From contig JBDWAL010000005.1 in NCBI GenBank assembly GCA_039978895.1, positions 90,160 through 154,159 of the forward strand: a DNA stretch of 64,000 nt. Reading direction: 5' to 3'. Of the stretch, positions 52,967 to 61,982 are shown in pieces; position 1 is the stretch's first letter; each line of letters begins with the position of its first letter. The position numbers and the translations under genes are program-made. This DNA comes from Aliishimia sp039978895 (GTDB lineage: Bacteria; Pseudomonadota; Alphaproteobacteria; Rhodobacterales; Rhodobacteraceae). The notes under the pieces are model-generated. The model was given only the letters and a program-made list of their open reading frames with translations, was not told where the DNA came from and made no database searches.

Positions 52967-53236
52967 TCAGCGCTGCCAGAAACGTTTGGGCTTTGGTTTT
53001 TGTGATTTCACGTGTTTTTTCAAATCGGTAAATCCACCGATCTTGACGCCATCGATAAACACAAGTGGTGTCGTTGTGATGTGGTGCTTGTCTTTGAAAG
53101 CATCGGTTTCACGTCTGGTGCGCAGGATGTGTTCCTCAACCTCAAACTTTTCGCGCAGCAGCAGATCACGGGCCGCGGTGCCATAACTGCAAGAATAATT
53201 TGGCAGGTCCATGCGATAAAGTACAGCTTTGGGCAT
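52967..53236 (-). CDS. glutaredoxin-like protein with CSYG site
   Basis: 89 residues with a thioredoxin fold. The active-site region is MDLPNYSCSYGTAARDLL: the common CPYC is replaced by CSYG (C16), so it has only one active-site Cys and may work as a monothiol glutaredoxin. The cis-Pro is in TTPLVFIDGVKIGGFTDL (given in part). The C-terminus is Lys-rich. The stop lies beyond the last Arg; upstream gene is far away. Redox role is likely. Confidence 0.82.
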   Translation of the reverse strand: MPKAVLYRMDLPNYSCSYGTAARDLLLREKFEVEEHILRTRRETDAFKDKHHITTTPLVFIDGVKIGGFTDLKKHVKSQKPKPKRFWQR

Positions 53237-53527
53237 TTGAACAATTTCCTTTTCGACGGGGAAGAAATCCGATGTTTACGTCCTCTACGCAAGTTCCGAA
53301 CGGTCACATTCCCGTGCGGAATTTTTTAGCCGTCATTTTTGACTCGTTGTGTCTTTGGTGTGCATCGACGTCACGAGATGTTCGGTCCAAACCTAAAGCT
53401 TCTGTCGCGTCTCAAGACCAAAGTCATAAGCGACAAACAAGAAAGGTGTGTCTTCCTTGTCGGTAGACGTGAGACAAAATTCGCTGGGCCGCATTGCTCA
53501 GGTTGAGCGTGCACGCTAGGCAGGGGC

Positions 53528-54175
53528 ATGACATTTTCTGAACGCATACTGTACGTGATCTTGGCTTTGGGTCTGACGCTCGGTTTGGGCGCTTCGATCT
53601 TTGCGCCTGATTTATTTGTAACGCGGTTATCCGCCGAGGACGGTCTGTTTGAGTGGGCTACGGCCATTGCCTTACTTCTTGGCTCAGTGGTTTGTCTGAC
53701 CCGGGTCAAGCTTGCCAACAAAGCTCGAATATTTGCACTGGTGTCGGCATTTGGTGCTGTAATTCTGTTCTTTGGGGCAGGTGAAGAAATCTCTTGGGGC
53801 CAACGCTTAATTGGTTGGGAATCCGGAGATTTCTGGTTGGAAAACAACGACCAAGCCGAAACCAATTTGCACAATCTAGTTGTCGGCGAGGTCAAGATTA
53901 ACAAGCTCTTGTTCGGTGTGGCGCTCACGCTTGCGTTTGTTCTTTATTTCGCGGTTCTGCCCCTGCTTCACCATCGCGGCGCAAGTGTCTCGGCTTGGGC
54001 CGATCGTTGGGGTGTACCAGTTCCAAAATGGCACCATGGGGTGGCGTTTATCGTCTCTTTGATCGTGATGACGCTGGTGCCAACAAGTCGTTCGGCCGAA
54101 CTTGGCGAGTTTGCGGTCGGTATTTTGCTCGCCACTGTGGTTTTGAGCCCAAAGAACGCTCGAGTGTTTAAATGA
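53528..54175 (+). CDS. membrane protein with GEEISWGQR motif, function unknown
   Basis: 215 residues with about six membrane helices. It contains a striking motif: GEEISWGQR at 85-93, and ETNLHN at 111-116, with EDGLFEW at 37-43 and a second acidic ELGEF at 191-195. Paired acids, Arg and His on membrane helices resemble intramembrane hydrolase sites such as CAAX proteases, but the order differs from ABI motif one. I recall this as a recurrent but unnamed family. Its stop overlaps the next gene (ATGA). Confidence 0.75.
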   Translation: MTFSERILYVILALGLTLGLGASIFAPDLFVTRLSAEDGLFEWATAIALLLGSVVCLTRVKLANKARIFALVSAFGAVILFFGAGEEISWGQRLIGWESGDFWLENNDQAETNLHNLVVGEVKINKLLFGVALTLAFVLYFAVLPLLHHRGASVSAWADRWGVPVPKWHHGVAFIVSLIVMTLVPTSRSAELGEFAVGILLATVVLSPKNARVFK

Positions 54176-55263
54176 AACTGCGCCTTGGGCTGGTTGGGAT
54201 TGTGCTGTGTTTAGCAGCCCTTGGATTTGTGTCCCGTCCAGCGCCAATTTGGCGCTTTGCGGAGCCGTTATTACCTGACCCAACTTTGCCGGCTAAGTTC
54301 GAAACAATATTCGAATATACTTCGCCGGAAGGAACGGCCCATGCGCCTGCGATCCTTCCGGGGTCAGGGGATGCTTTTTCGGTAATTTGGTTTGATGGCA
54401 TTCGTGAATCTCATAACGATGTGCGTATTCTGGGGGTGACGTTCCCGGATCCAGACAACGTAACAGAGGTTCTCACCCGTCAATCCGCGTCGGCCAATTT
54501 GCACCCGCGTCAAACCGTTCTGACTTTAGGCAATACCATCGGTGACGGTTCTGCTCGGTTATTGGCGACCACTGTGTCATTGGGCGGGTGGGCCGCGTCA
54601 TCCGTGTCGCATTTGGCCGGAGCTAAAAGCGCGGCGTCTCAATCGCGACGTTTGAATTTATCACCCTTGCTGGCGCGCTCCCATTTGGTCAAATCCCCAG
54701 TCGTTGCGATGGAAAACGACGCGCATTTGTTGCCCAGCTACTTCGAGATGGGGCAAGCATTTGGGGTAACTGCGTATTTGGACGAAGTTGGGCGTGTGCG
54801 TGGCATGTCGGACATGCGCGGTCCAAACAAGGCAATTCAGCCGATGGTCGTCGCGACATCCAGTACTGACGCTGTGGCGTTGTTGCGCAACTTTGATCCA
54901 GAGCAAGGCCCTTTGATGGCCAGTTGGACGCAAGATGGCGGGCAAAATTGGACGGCGCCTACAGCACTTGATCTGCCCAACCCGTCTGCCCCTGTGGCGG
55001 CTGTTCGGTTGAGCACTGGCGCGATATTGATGGCGTTTAACGATGCTTTGGATCGTGCGGACACATTGACCTTGGCCTTGTCTGTGGATGCGGGGCGTAC
55101 ATGGGCACGCGGGCATGTCTTCGGGACCGAGGGCGGCGGCGATCTGCGTTACCCTATGATGCAAGTACTTGAAAGCGGCCGCATTGCATTGACCTATTCA
55201 ACAGAAGGTAAGTCTGGGATCATCGTGCATGTGTTCACCGAAAACTGGGTTATGACACCATGA
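54172..55263 (+). CDS. membrane-anchored BNR-repeat (sialidase-like) protein
   Basis: 363 residues. An N-terminal hydrophobic helix (about 5-22) anchors or exports it. The rest is a beta-propeller of the BNR_2 type, with the start AHAPAILPG then VIWFDGIRESHNDVRI (about 57-86; pattern of exo-sialidase-like proteins) and two Asp boxes at 253-260 (T-Q-D-G-G-Q-N-W) and 304-311 (S-V-D-A-G-R-T-W). The FNDALDRADTLTLALS segment is also typical. The sialidase Arg triad is not certain, so enzyme activity is open. Overlaps both neighbours by four bases. Confidence 0.82.
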   Translation: MKLRLGLVGIVLCLAALGFVSRPAPIWRFAEPLLPDPTLPAKFETIFEYTSPEGTAHAPAILPGSGDAFSVIWFDGIRESHNDVRILGVTFPDPDNVTEVLTRQSASANLHPRQTVLTLGNTIGDGSARLLATTVSLGGWAASSVSHLAGAKSAASQSRRLNLSPLLARSHLVKSPVVAMENDAHLLPSYFEMGQAFGVTAYLDEVGRVRGMSDMRGPNKAIQPMVVATSSTDAVALLRNFDPEQGPLMASWTQDGGQNWTAPTALDLPNPSAPVAAVRLSTGAILMAFNDALDRADTLTLALSVDAGRTWARGHVFGTEGGGDLRYPMMQVLESGRIALTYSTEGKSGIIVHVFTENWVMTP

Positions 55264-55826
55264 CCCATGTCATCGAAACCCTTGCGGCAATAATCGTCGC
55301 GGGCTGGGTGTTGCACCGTTTGATCGCAGTTGTCGTGCCGCGCACTGTGTCCAAAAGCTGGCTCGCGGCTGCAAGTGGCTATGGGGCGATGGCGTTGGCT
55401 GGTATTATTGGCGGGGACGGCTTTGGCATCTGGGTATCTGTGATCGCACCTGTTGGCGCGATGTTGCCACTTCTATGTTTGGCGTCCTCTGGGCGGGTGT
55501 TGAATGTCTGGACACCACCAAGAGCGCCCCGAATTGACAAGCTGGTGCTTTTCTTCTTGATCCTACTCGTTGCGTTTAGCGCTGCGGGATTTGGACCGCT
55601 TAACCTTTACGCCCATTTTTACGAAGGGTTAGGTCCAGTGCTTCTGGCAAGTGGATTGGCCCTTTGGGCGCTGTGGCGTCGGCAAGTGGTGGTGTTGGTC
55701 GCTGTAATTTTTGCGCAGTGTCTTTGGTTGTTGGACATTGGGTCCAGCAATTTTTACGATCAAGTGAGCCATCTTGCTTTGCTTCCGGCGCTTCTTTTTA
55801 GCGCGATGCGCCGCTCAAAAGGTTAA
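55260..55826 (+). CDS. small multi-pass membrane protein of the BNR operon
   Basis: 188 residues with about five or six membrane helices, no recognised family, and few conserved polar residues on view. It starts in the last codons of the BNR gene (ATGA), so the three genes form a tight unit. It may dock or export the BNR protein (inference). Confidence 0.75.
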   Translation: MTHVIETLAAIIVAGWVLHRLIAVVVPRTVSKSWLAAASGYGAMALAGIIGGDGFGIWVSVIAPVGAMLPLLCLASSGRVLNVWTPPRAPRIDKLVLFFLILLVAFSAAGFGPLNLYAHFYEGLGPVLLASGLALWALWRRQVVVLVAVIFAQCLWLLDIGSSNFYDQVSHLALLPALLFSAMRRSKG

Positions 55827-55887
55827 TGGTTCGACCACACGAACCGCATGGTCACATCGCCGCGTTATCAAAGACTTGATCTACGTT

Positions 55888-56817
55888 CTAACCTAAGACC
55901 GTCAACCAGAACCAAGCCGTCAAAATCGATGCCCCGGTGGCAATCAAGACGGATGAGGCCGCCACACGTTTCGCGCGCCCATACATGTTAGAGAAAATGT
56001 AGGCGTTGAACCCCGGGGCCATGGCTGCTGTCAGCACTGCAGGTTGGAAACTTTCCGCAGGTAGTGACAAGCTGCGGCCCAAGCCCCATGTGAGCGCAGG
56101 GTGCAATAAAAGCGTGATGGCGCAGACCATTAAGATGATCTTCATATCACCTTCTGGACGGTATTGGATCAAAACACCGCCCAAGGCGAACAAAGCTGCG
56201 GGCAGGGCTGCGCGGGCAATTAAGGACAATGCATCATCAACCACTTGCGGCATGGGAAGCGCCGCGAGGTTCCAGATAAATCCGAGCGTTATGCCAATGA
56301 ACAGACCATTGCGGGTCACAGCCTTGCCGACCGCTTTTAGCGCACCTGACAGGTTTTCGCCCCGCGCGCGTGTGATTTCCATGCAGGTGATGCCCAAAAG
56401 ATAGCAAAACGGCGCGTGAAACGCGATGATCGCATAGTTCGCATCCAATACATCCGGGCCGTAAGCGCGCTCTGTGATGGGTAAGCCTAGCAGGACTGAG
56501 TTAGAGAACAGGCAGCAAAACCCGATGGCGATGCTATCTTCAAGATCGCGACCAAAGACGAAATAGGCACCACATAAACCAACACTAAAGCAGATCGTTG
56601 CCCCGACATAAAAGCTGAATAAAAGAGCCGGATCGAAACTGGCGGCAATATCGATACCCGAAATGGCTTGAAACAAAAGGCAGGGAATAGCGAAACTCTG
56701 TGCGAATTTCATAATTCCATCGATGCCAGAGATTGGGAACAATCCGCGCCCCACAGATATGTAACCAAACCCAATGACTAAAAAGACTGGCAGGATAACA
56801 TCTAGGAGGGTTTGCAA
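55888..56817 (-). CDS. AEC-family transporter
   Basis: 309 residues with about ten membrane helices, of the auxin efflux carrier family. It starts with LLDVILPVFLVIGFGYISVGRGL and includes NSVLLGLPITERAYG and the C-terminal AMAPGFNAYIFSNMYG (first given in part). Bacterial members move organic acids such as malonate or malate. Substrate unknown. Convergent with the BNR operon, no partner genes. Confidence 0.88.
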   Translation of the reverse strand: MQTLLDVILPVFLVIGFGYISVGRGLFPISGIDGIMKFAQSFAIPCLLFQAISGIDIAASFDPALLFSFYVGATICFSVGLCGAYFVFGRDLEDSIAIGFCCLFSNSVLLGLPITERAYGPDVLDANYAIIAFHAPFCYLLGITCMEITRARGENLSGALKAVGKAVTRNGLFIGITLGFIWNLAALPMPQVVDDALSLIARAALPAALFALGGVLIQYRPEGDMKIILMVCAITLLLHPALTWGLGRSLSLPAESFQPAVLTAAMAPGFNAYIFSNMYGRAKRVAASSVLIATGASILTAWFWLTVLG

Positions 56818-56907
56818 TAGATCAACTTTCGGATGCGGAGCATCGGGACAGACGCTTCGTGCGGGTGTTTACGGGCCGCGTGAGGCAGGACAAATCGTGG
56901 CCTGTTG

Positions 56908-57708
56908 TTAGATCGGCCACTCTATCTGCATGCCGTCAAATGCGGGTGTCACATCGGACGGGGTTTCGGCTGCAATCGTGTCGTAATCCAGATCGATATG
57001 CATATTCGTCAGCACGCCGCGTTTTGGTTTAACGCGTTCGATCCATTCAAGGGTTTGTGACAAATGTGAATGTGTTGGATGCGGGTCGCGGCGCAAAGCA
57101 TCGACGATCCAGACGTCAAGACCTTCTAAAAGGGGCCAAACATTATCGTGGATCGTTGAGACATCTGGCAAGTAAGCCAAATTGCCAATGCGAAAACCCA
57201 AAGCGTCAATCGCACCATGTGCAACCTCAAACGGTAAGAACGGGATTACACCGCCGGGCCCGTCGATTTCGAAGGCGCCATCAATCGTCTTCATGTCGAG
57301 GATAGGAGGGTAGGGCGAGCCCTCGGGTTGCACGAATGCATAGGCAAAGCGATCAAACAATGCCTGCTGGGTTGGACCATCCGCCCAAACAGGTAGGCGT
57401 GCGCGCATGTTGATGACAATCATGCGTAAATCATCGATGCCATGCACATGATCTGCGTGTGAATGTGTGTAAACAACACCGTCCAAGCGGGCGGTTTGCG
57501 TCCCAAGCAATTGGTGGCGCATATCTGGCGAGGTATCAATCAAGACACTTGTGGTGCCGTCTGAACCCAGCCGTTCAACCAGAACGGAGCAACGACGACG
57601 AGTGTTCTTTGGGTTCTCAGGATCACAATCGCCCCAATGCCCGCCAAGACGTGGCACGCCACCCGATGATCCGCAGCCCAAGACCGTGAGGCGCATGGTA
57701 TCGCTCAT
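56908..57708 (-). CDS. MBL-fold metallohydrolase (PhnP-like)
   Basis: 266-residue MBL-fold enzyme of the PhnP/phosphodiesterase type. N-terminal RLTVLGCGSSGGVPRLG and YTHSHADHVHGIDDLR carry the zinc ligands, and a His in LTNMHIDLDYD completes the set. Its ATG overlaps the tatD stop by four bases, so it is part of the holB-tatD operon. Probable cyclic phosphate diesterase; the substrate is not fixed. Confidence 0.9.
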   Translation of the reverse strand: MSDTMRLTVLGCGSSGGVPRLGGHWGDCDPENPKNTRRRCSVLVERLGSDGTTSVLIDTSPDMRHQLLGTQTARLDGVVYTHSHADHVHGIDDLRMIVINMRARLPVWADGPTQQALFDRFAYAFVQPEGSPYPPILDMKTIDGAFEIDGPGGVIPFLPFEVAHGAIDALGFRIGNLAYLPDVSTIHDNVWPLLEGLDVWIVDALRRDPHPTHSHLSQTLEWIERVKPKRGVLTNMHIDLDYDTIAAETPSDVTPAFDGMQIEWPI

Positions 57709-58514
57709 GATATGCTCTCCTGAGGGGATGCAGCTTTCCAGAACAGACGTTCAAAGTTGGCCTCAGTCGCGGCTGCGAAGTCTGCGTATTCCAACCCGAA
57801 CACGTCTGCGCCAACACGAGCGGTGTAAGACGTGAAACCCGGCTCATTGCGTTTCCCGCGATAGGGCGGTGGCGCAAGATAGGGGCTGTCTGTCTCCACC
57901 AAGATGCGATCTAAGGGCGCGTCCGCAAAAATATCACGTAATTCCTGTGATTTGGGGAAGGACGCAATGCCCGACATGCTAAGATAGAAGTCCAGATCGA
58001 GCGCGGCTTTGGCCAGTTCCGGCGACGACGAAAAGCAATGCATGACACAAGTATAAGCTTTGGCGCGATGTGCCTCAGACAAGATACGTGCCATGTCTTC
58101 ATCCGCCGCGCGGGCGTGAATGATAAGCGGCAATCCCGTTTCTTGGGCCGCTTCGATGTGGATCGCCAATGAGCGCTTTTGAATATCCGCGCTTTCGGCT
58201 GTGTAATGATAATCCAACCCTGTTTCGCCGATACCAACGAATTTTGGGTGTTTAGACAGCGTGATCAGGTCTTCAAGCGTTGCGAGCGGTTCATCCGCAA
58301 CGCTCATTGGGTGGGTGCCTGCGGCATAGAACACTTGCTCATGAGCCTCTGCGATCGCGCGGACTTGTGGTTCTTGACGCAACTTGGTGCAGATTGTGAC
58401 CATCCGGTGCACGCCCAAATCAGCGGCGCGCGCGATGATTTCGGGCAACTCTGATATCAGTTCAGGGAAATCAAGATGGCAGTGGCTGTCGGTGATTTTT
58501 GGTGTGTCGGTCAT
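57705..58514 (-). CDS. TatD-family hydrolase
   Basis: 269-residue TIM-barrel metal hydrolase. Motifs SHCHLDF, GIGETGLDYHY, HARAADEDM, MHCFSSSP and VETDSPYLAP carry the metal ligands in the family order. E. coli TatD has a 3'-5' exonuclease activity. Overlaps holB and the MBL gene by four bases each. Confidence 0.93.
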   Translation of the reverse strand: MTDTPKITDSHCHLDFPELISELPEIIARAADLGVHRMVTICTKLRQEPQVRAIAEAHEQVFYAAGTHPMSVADEPLATLEDLITLSKHPKFVGIGETGLDYHYTAESADIQKRSLAIHIEAAQETGLPLIIHARAADEDMARILSEAHRAKAYTCVMHCFSSSPELAKAALDLDFYLSMSGIASFPKSQELRDIFADAPLDRILVETDSPYLAPPPYRGKRNEPGFTSYTARVGADVFGLEYADFAAATEANFERLFWKAASPQESIS

Positions 58515-59656
58515 GCAGGCATCGCTGGCTGTGTCGTGGCGGTGCTGGCCACGTCGTTAAGTTTGATCAGCGTATCAAGCACCAAGGCGGCAGGGTCAAG
58601 GTTGACCGATCTGGCGTGGCGCATTCGGGCTGAGACCTTTGCCGCAGCGTCCGCCCATTGGCGCGCGGCCCAAGGCGACGGCGCAAGGCGGGCAAAAATC
58701 GCAGCTTCATCCGGTGCGGCCTCAGGGGCTGCAACGCCTGTCGCGCCCGTACGCGCCAATCGGGCAAGGGCCGTGTCGATCATCACCAAGAGCAAATCTA
58801 GCTTTTCTTCTGCACCGCGCTGCGCGGCGGCATCGGCAAGCTTCAATGCACGCAGCCGATCAAGACGCGGCATCGTGCCCAAAAGGGCGATAACTTCCGC
58901 GTATATCTCAAGACCAGACAAGTTGAGCAGCCGCAAAGCACTGCCAACCGACCCGCCAGACAATTCCGAAAGTGCTGTGCTGGTGATTGCATCCGCATCA
59001 GCACCAGCTTGGGACAAAGCGGTGCTCATCTGGTCAGGCGCAAGCGGTGACAGGCGCAGCGTGCGGCATCGCGAACGGATCGTTGGCAAAAGACGGGACG
59101 GTTGATGTGCAAGCAAAAGCAAAGTGGTCGCTTCGGGCGGTTCTTCGAGCATCTTCAACAGTGCATTGGCCGCGGAGACGTTGAGCTCGTCGGCGGCATC
59201 CACGATGACAACGCGGCGCCCACCATCTGCCGCTGAGAGGTGAAAGAACTCGGCCAGTTTGCGGATATTATCTACCACAATCTCGTCGCGCAACTTGCCT
59301 GTCTTCTCGTTTATAGTGCGCGTGATGACCCGCAGTCCCGGCTCAGACCCCGCCAAAACCCGTGCATTGACGGGGTGATCTTCAGGGATATCAAGCGATG
59401 TTGGGGGCGGGGGCGCACCAAACAACCCGTCATCCTCTTGATCTGGTGTTGCCAGTAAAAACCGGGCGATACGGTAAGCAAGCGTTGCCTTGCCAACACC
59501 TTGCGGGCCCATAAGCAACCAACCATGATGCAACCGTGATGACGTGAAAGCCTGCAAAAATGCAGCTTCTGCGTCGGTTTGAGCAATCAACTCGACGGTA
59601 TCGCGCGGGTGCGGCGCGCCGGGGATTTGATCAGAGCGAGGGATGTCGTCAGTCAT
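58511..59656 (-). CDS. holB: DNA polymerase III subunit delta' HolB
   Basis: 381 residues of the clamp-loader family. Walker A is the degenerate GPQGVGKAT, a Cys-poor zinc module, then VDAADELNVSAANALLKMLEEPP (given in part) with the SRC motif (IRSRCRTLRL). In this order the usual neighbour is tmk, but here a plus-strand gene lies between them. Starts 77 bases from that divergent gene. Confidence 0.93.
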   Translation of the reverse strand: MTDDIPRSDQIPGAPHPRDTVELIAQTDAEAAFLQAFTSSRLHHGWLLMGPQGVGKATLAYRIARFLLATPDQEDDGLFGAPPPPTSLDIPEDHPVNARVLAGSEPGLRVITRTINEKTGKLRDEIVVDNIRKLAEFFHLSAADGGRRVVIVDAADELNVSAANALLKMLEEPPEATTLLLLAHQPSRLLPTIRSRCRTLRLSPLAPDQMSTALSQAGADADAITSTALSELSGGSVGSALRLLNLSGLEIYAEVIALLGTMPRLDRLRALKLADAAAQRGAEEKLDLLLVMIDTALARLARTGATGVAAPEAAPDEAAIFARLAPSPWAARQWADAAAKVSARMRHARSVNLDPAALVLDTLIKLNDVASTATTQPAMPA

Positions 59657-59733
59657 GGGGTAGGGTCTAGCATGATTGCAAGGTAAGGACAGGGGGCGAG
59701 AACGGGAATTGATCGTATATTGGAGAGCGCGTC

Positions 59734-60129
59734 ATGGTTGAGATCAACGAGACAAAAACACAAGCTGATCTTTTGAACGATCTAGAGGCGCATGAACGAC
59801 GCGTTTGGGATGCTTTGGTGTCCGGCGACGCCACAGCGGATGCCGCATTACTGGCCGCTGATTTTTTAGGCGTTTACTCAGACGGTTTTGCCTCTCGGGC
59901 GGAACATGCGGGGCAATTGGTCGAGGGTCCGAGCGTTTTGCATTACGATGTGTCAGATATTCGCGCTCGCGCCTTGGGACCAGAACATGCGGTTCTGTCT
60001 TACCAGGCAGAGTTCCAACGCGTCGGGCGGGATGACATTGAAGTGATGTTTGTCAGCTCAATCTGGCAACGGCACGCGGCTGGCTGGATAAACATCCTCA
60101 GTCAGGACACGCCGTTTATATCCGCATAA
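59734..60129 (+). CDS. nuclear transport factor 2 family (DUF4440-like) protein
   Basis: 131 residues of the NTF2-like cone fold: N-terminal helix (LNDLEAHERRVWDALVSGD, then ADFLGVYSDGFASRAEH) and the C-terminal strands DVSDIRARALGPEHAVLSYQAEF and IWQRHAAGWINILSQDTP (all given in part). GGAGAG precedes the ATG. It lies in opposite orientation between tmk and holB and its stop abuts the tmk stop with no gap. Function unknown. Confidence 0.85.
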   Translation: MVEINETKTQADLLNDLEAHERRVWDALVSGDATADAALLAADFLGVYSDGFASRAEHAGQLVEGPSVLHYDVSDIRARALGPEHAVLSYQAEFQRVGRDDIEVMFVSSIWQRHAAGWINILSQDTPFISA

Positions 60130-60774
60130 TCAAGCTTCAATGGGGCTCAAGTGACGCGTCACGGCAGATGTCACGCGGGCTGCAACCTCTTTGATGCTTC
60201 CGGTCCCATCAATCGTGACAAAGCGATCTGAATATTCTGCGGCCAAATCAAGAAATCCCGCGCGCATTTTTTGTTGCAGATCAACGCCGAAAGACTCAAA
60301 TCGGTTGTCTATGTCTGCACGTGTCAAAGCTCGGTCAAGCCCTGCGGCGGGGTCCATGTCGATCAAAACGGTCAGGTCAGGTTCCCGCCCGATCATCATC
60401 TTGTGCAAAGCGTCAACTGTGCCGCGCAGATCCCCACGCGATAGGCCTTGATACATGCGCGTGCTATCGGCGAAACGATCGCAGATCACGACAGTACCGG
60501 CTTCTAGTGCGGGCAGGATCGTGCGTTCCATGTGGTCGCGTCTTGCAGCTGTAAACAAGAGTATTTCGGTTTCTGCTGACCAGCGATTTGTGTCGCCTTG
60601 CAAGACCAACGCACGGATTTCTTCGGCGCCTGCGCTGCCTCCGGGTTCGCGTGTCAGGATGACGTCACGGCCAGATGTCATCAGATGATCAGCCAGCAAC
60701 TTGGCTTGTGTAGATTTGCCTGATCCGTCGATACCTTCAAAGCTGATGAAAAGGTTTGCAGTGGAAAGGGTCAA
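60130..60774 (-). CDS. tmk: thymidylate kinase Tmk
   Basis: Phosphorylates dTMP to dTDP. 214 residues from a TTG start at 60774 that overlaps the dacA TGA in TTGA. P-loop GIDGSGKST, the DRFADSTRMYQG motif and the RALTRADIDNRFE lid. An ATG at 60813 would extend the N-terminus by 13 mainly Arg/Gln residues unlike the family. Third gene of the SPOR-dacA-tmk run. Confidence 0.95.
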   Translation of the reverse strand: MTLSTANLFISFEGIDGSGKSTQAKLLADHLMTSGRDVILTREPGGSAGAEEIRALVLQGDTNRWSAETEILLFTAARRDHMERTILPALEAGTVVICDRFADSTRMYQGLSRGDLRGTVDALHKMMIGREPDLTVLIDMDPAAGLDRALTRADIDNRFESFGVDLQQKMRAGFLDLAAEYSDRFVTIDGTGSIKEVAARVTSAVTRHLSPIEA

Positions 60775-61955
60775 CTTGCGTCCTCGGCCCCGGCGTTGCG
60801 ATTGTCTTGCCATTGCTTAAACAAAACCTGCGCGGCCGCTGTCATCCGCACCATGAAGCCGCCTTCTGAGACATCGGTTTCAGCGACCAATGGTACGCGC
60901 AGTTCTGGCAGACCTTCGGGTTGTACTACCAATTCCCCAAGTTTTTGGCCCTTCGTGATTGGGGCGTTCACTGGGCTGTCGAAGACAACTTCCGTGCTCA
61001 TCTCTGCGCCACTTAGCGTGGGGATCAAAATGGTTAAATCTTCGGCAGGAACCAGCCCGACTTTTTGCTCGGCCCCCATCCAGACAGGGGCTTCGGCCAA
61101 ACGTTCGTCGGCTTTAATTAGGTCTGCTTCCGCGAATTGGCGGAATGCCCAGTTCACGATGGCTTCTGATTCTCGGGCGCGATCTGCTTGGCTTTGCAAA
61201 CCCGAGATCACAAAAATGATCCGTCGGGTGCCTTGTTTGGCCGATCCCACAAGACCGTATCCTGCGGCTTGTGTGTGCCCTGTTTTGAGGCCATCCGCGC
61301 CAATACCAAGGCCCAACAAGGGGTTTCGGTTAAAGCGGTTTTGACTTTCTTTCTGGTCGAACAGAAACTCTTTTTCCGAAAACATCGGATAAAATTCCGG
61401 GTAGTCAGCGATCAACCGATGCGCCAGCAAAGCGAGGTCACGCGATGACATCAGGTGCCCGGCTTGTGGCCATCCGTTCGAATTCATGAAGGTCGAATTC
61501 GTCATCCCCATTTCGATGGCCCGACGCGTCATAAGCCGTGAAAAACCGGCTTCGGTGCCGTCTGGGCTGAGCGCTTCTGCGATAACAACACATGCGTCAT
61601 TACCAGACAGCACGATTATGCCGCGGATCAAATCTTCGACAGAAACGCGCTCACCTGCGCGCAAAAACAGAGTGGAGCCGCCGTAATCCATCGCATTCTG
61701 GGAGACGGGCAACGTTTCGGTCATACTTAACCGACCTTCGCGCACGGCCTCGAACGCCATATACAACGTCATAAGTTTCGACATTGAAGCGGGGGGAAGC
61801 GGGATGTCTGCTTCCTTATTGAGCAAAATGGTGCCGGTATTTTGATCGATGATGAAAGCAGTGCTGGCGCGAGTTTCAAAACTCGCGGCTGGCAATACAC
61901 TTATCAGCAAGCCAAACGTCGCGGCTACACAGGATTTAATCAAAGAGCGGGGCAT
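60771..61955 (-). CDS. dacA: D-alanyl-D-alanine carboxypeptidase (DacA family)
   Basis: 394-residue penicillin-binding protein that trims the terminal D-Ala of peptidoglycan stem peptides. Signal peptide (about 1-24, cut near AASFE), catalytic SxxK in PPASMSKL, SGN in VLSGNDACV and KTG in GLKTGHT. The C-terminal PBP5_C domain is present. Follows the SPOR lipoprotein gene by 27 bases and overlaps tmk. Confidence 0.95.
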   Translation of the reverse strand: MPRSLIKSCVAATFGLLISVLPAASFETRASTAFIIDQNTGTILLNKEADIPLPPASMSKLMTLYMAFEAVREGRLSMTETLPVSQNAMDYGGSTLFLRAGERVSVEDLIRGIIVLSGNDACVVIAEALSPDGTEAGFSRLMTRRAIEMGMTNSTFMNSNGWPQAGHLMSSRDLALLAHRLIADYPEFYPMFSEKEFLFDQKESQNRFNRNPLLGLGIGADGLKTGHTQAAGYGLVGSAKQGTRRIIFVISGLQSQADRARESEAIVNWAFRQFAEADLIKADERLAEAPVWMGAEQKVGLVPAEDLTILIPTLSGAEMSTEVVFDSPVNAPITKGQKLGELVVQPEGLPELRVPLVAETDVSEGGFMVRMTAAAQVLFKQWQDNRNAGAEDAS

Positions 61956-61982
61956 GAAGCAGACCTCATGAGCGGGGTTGCG

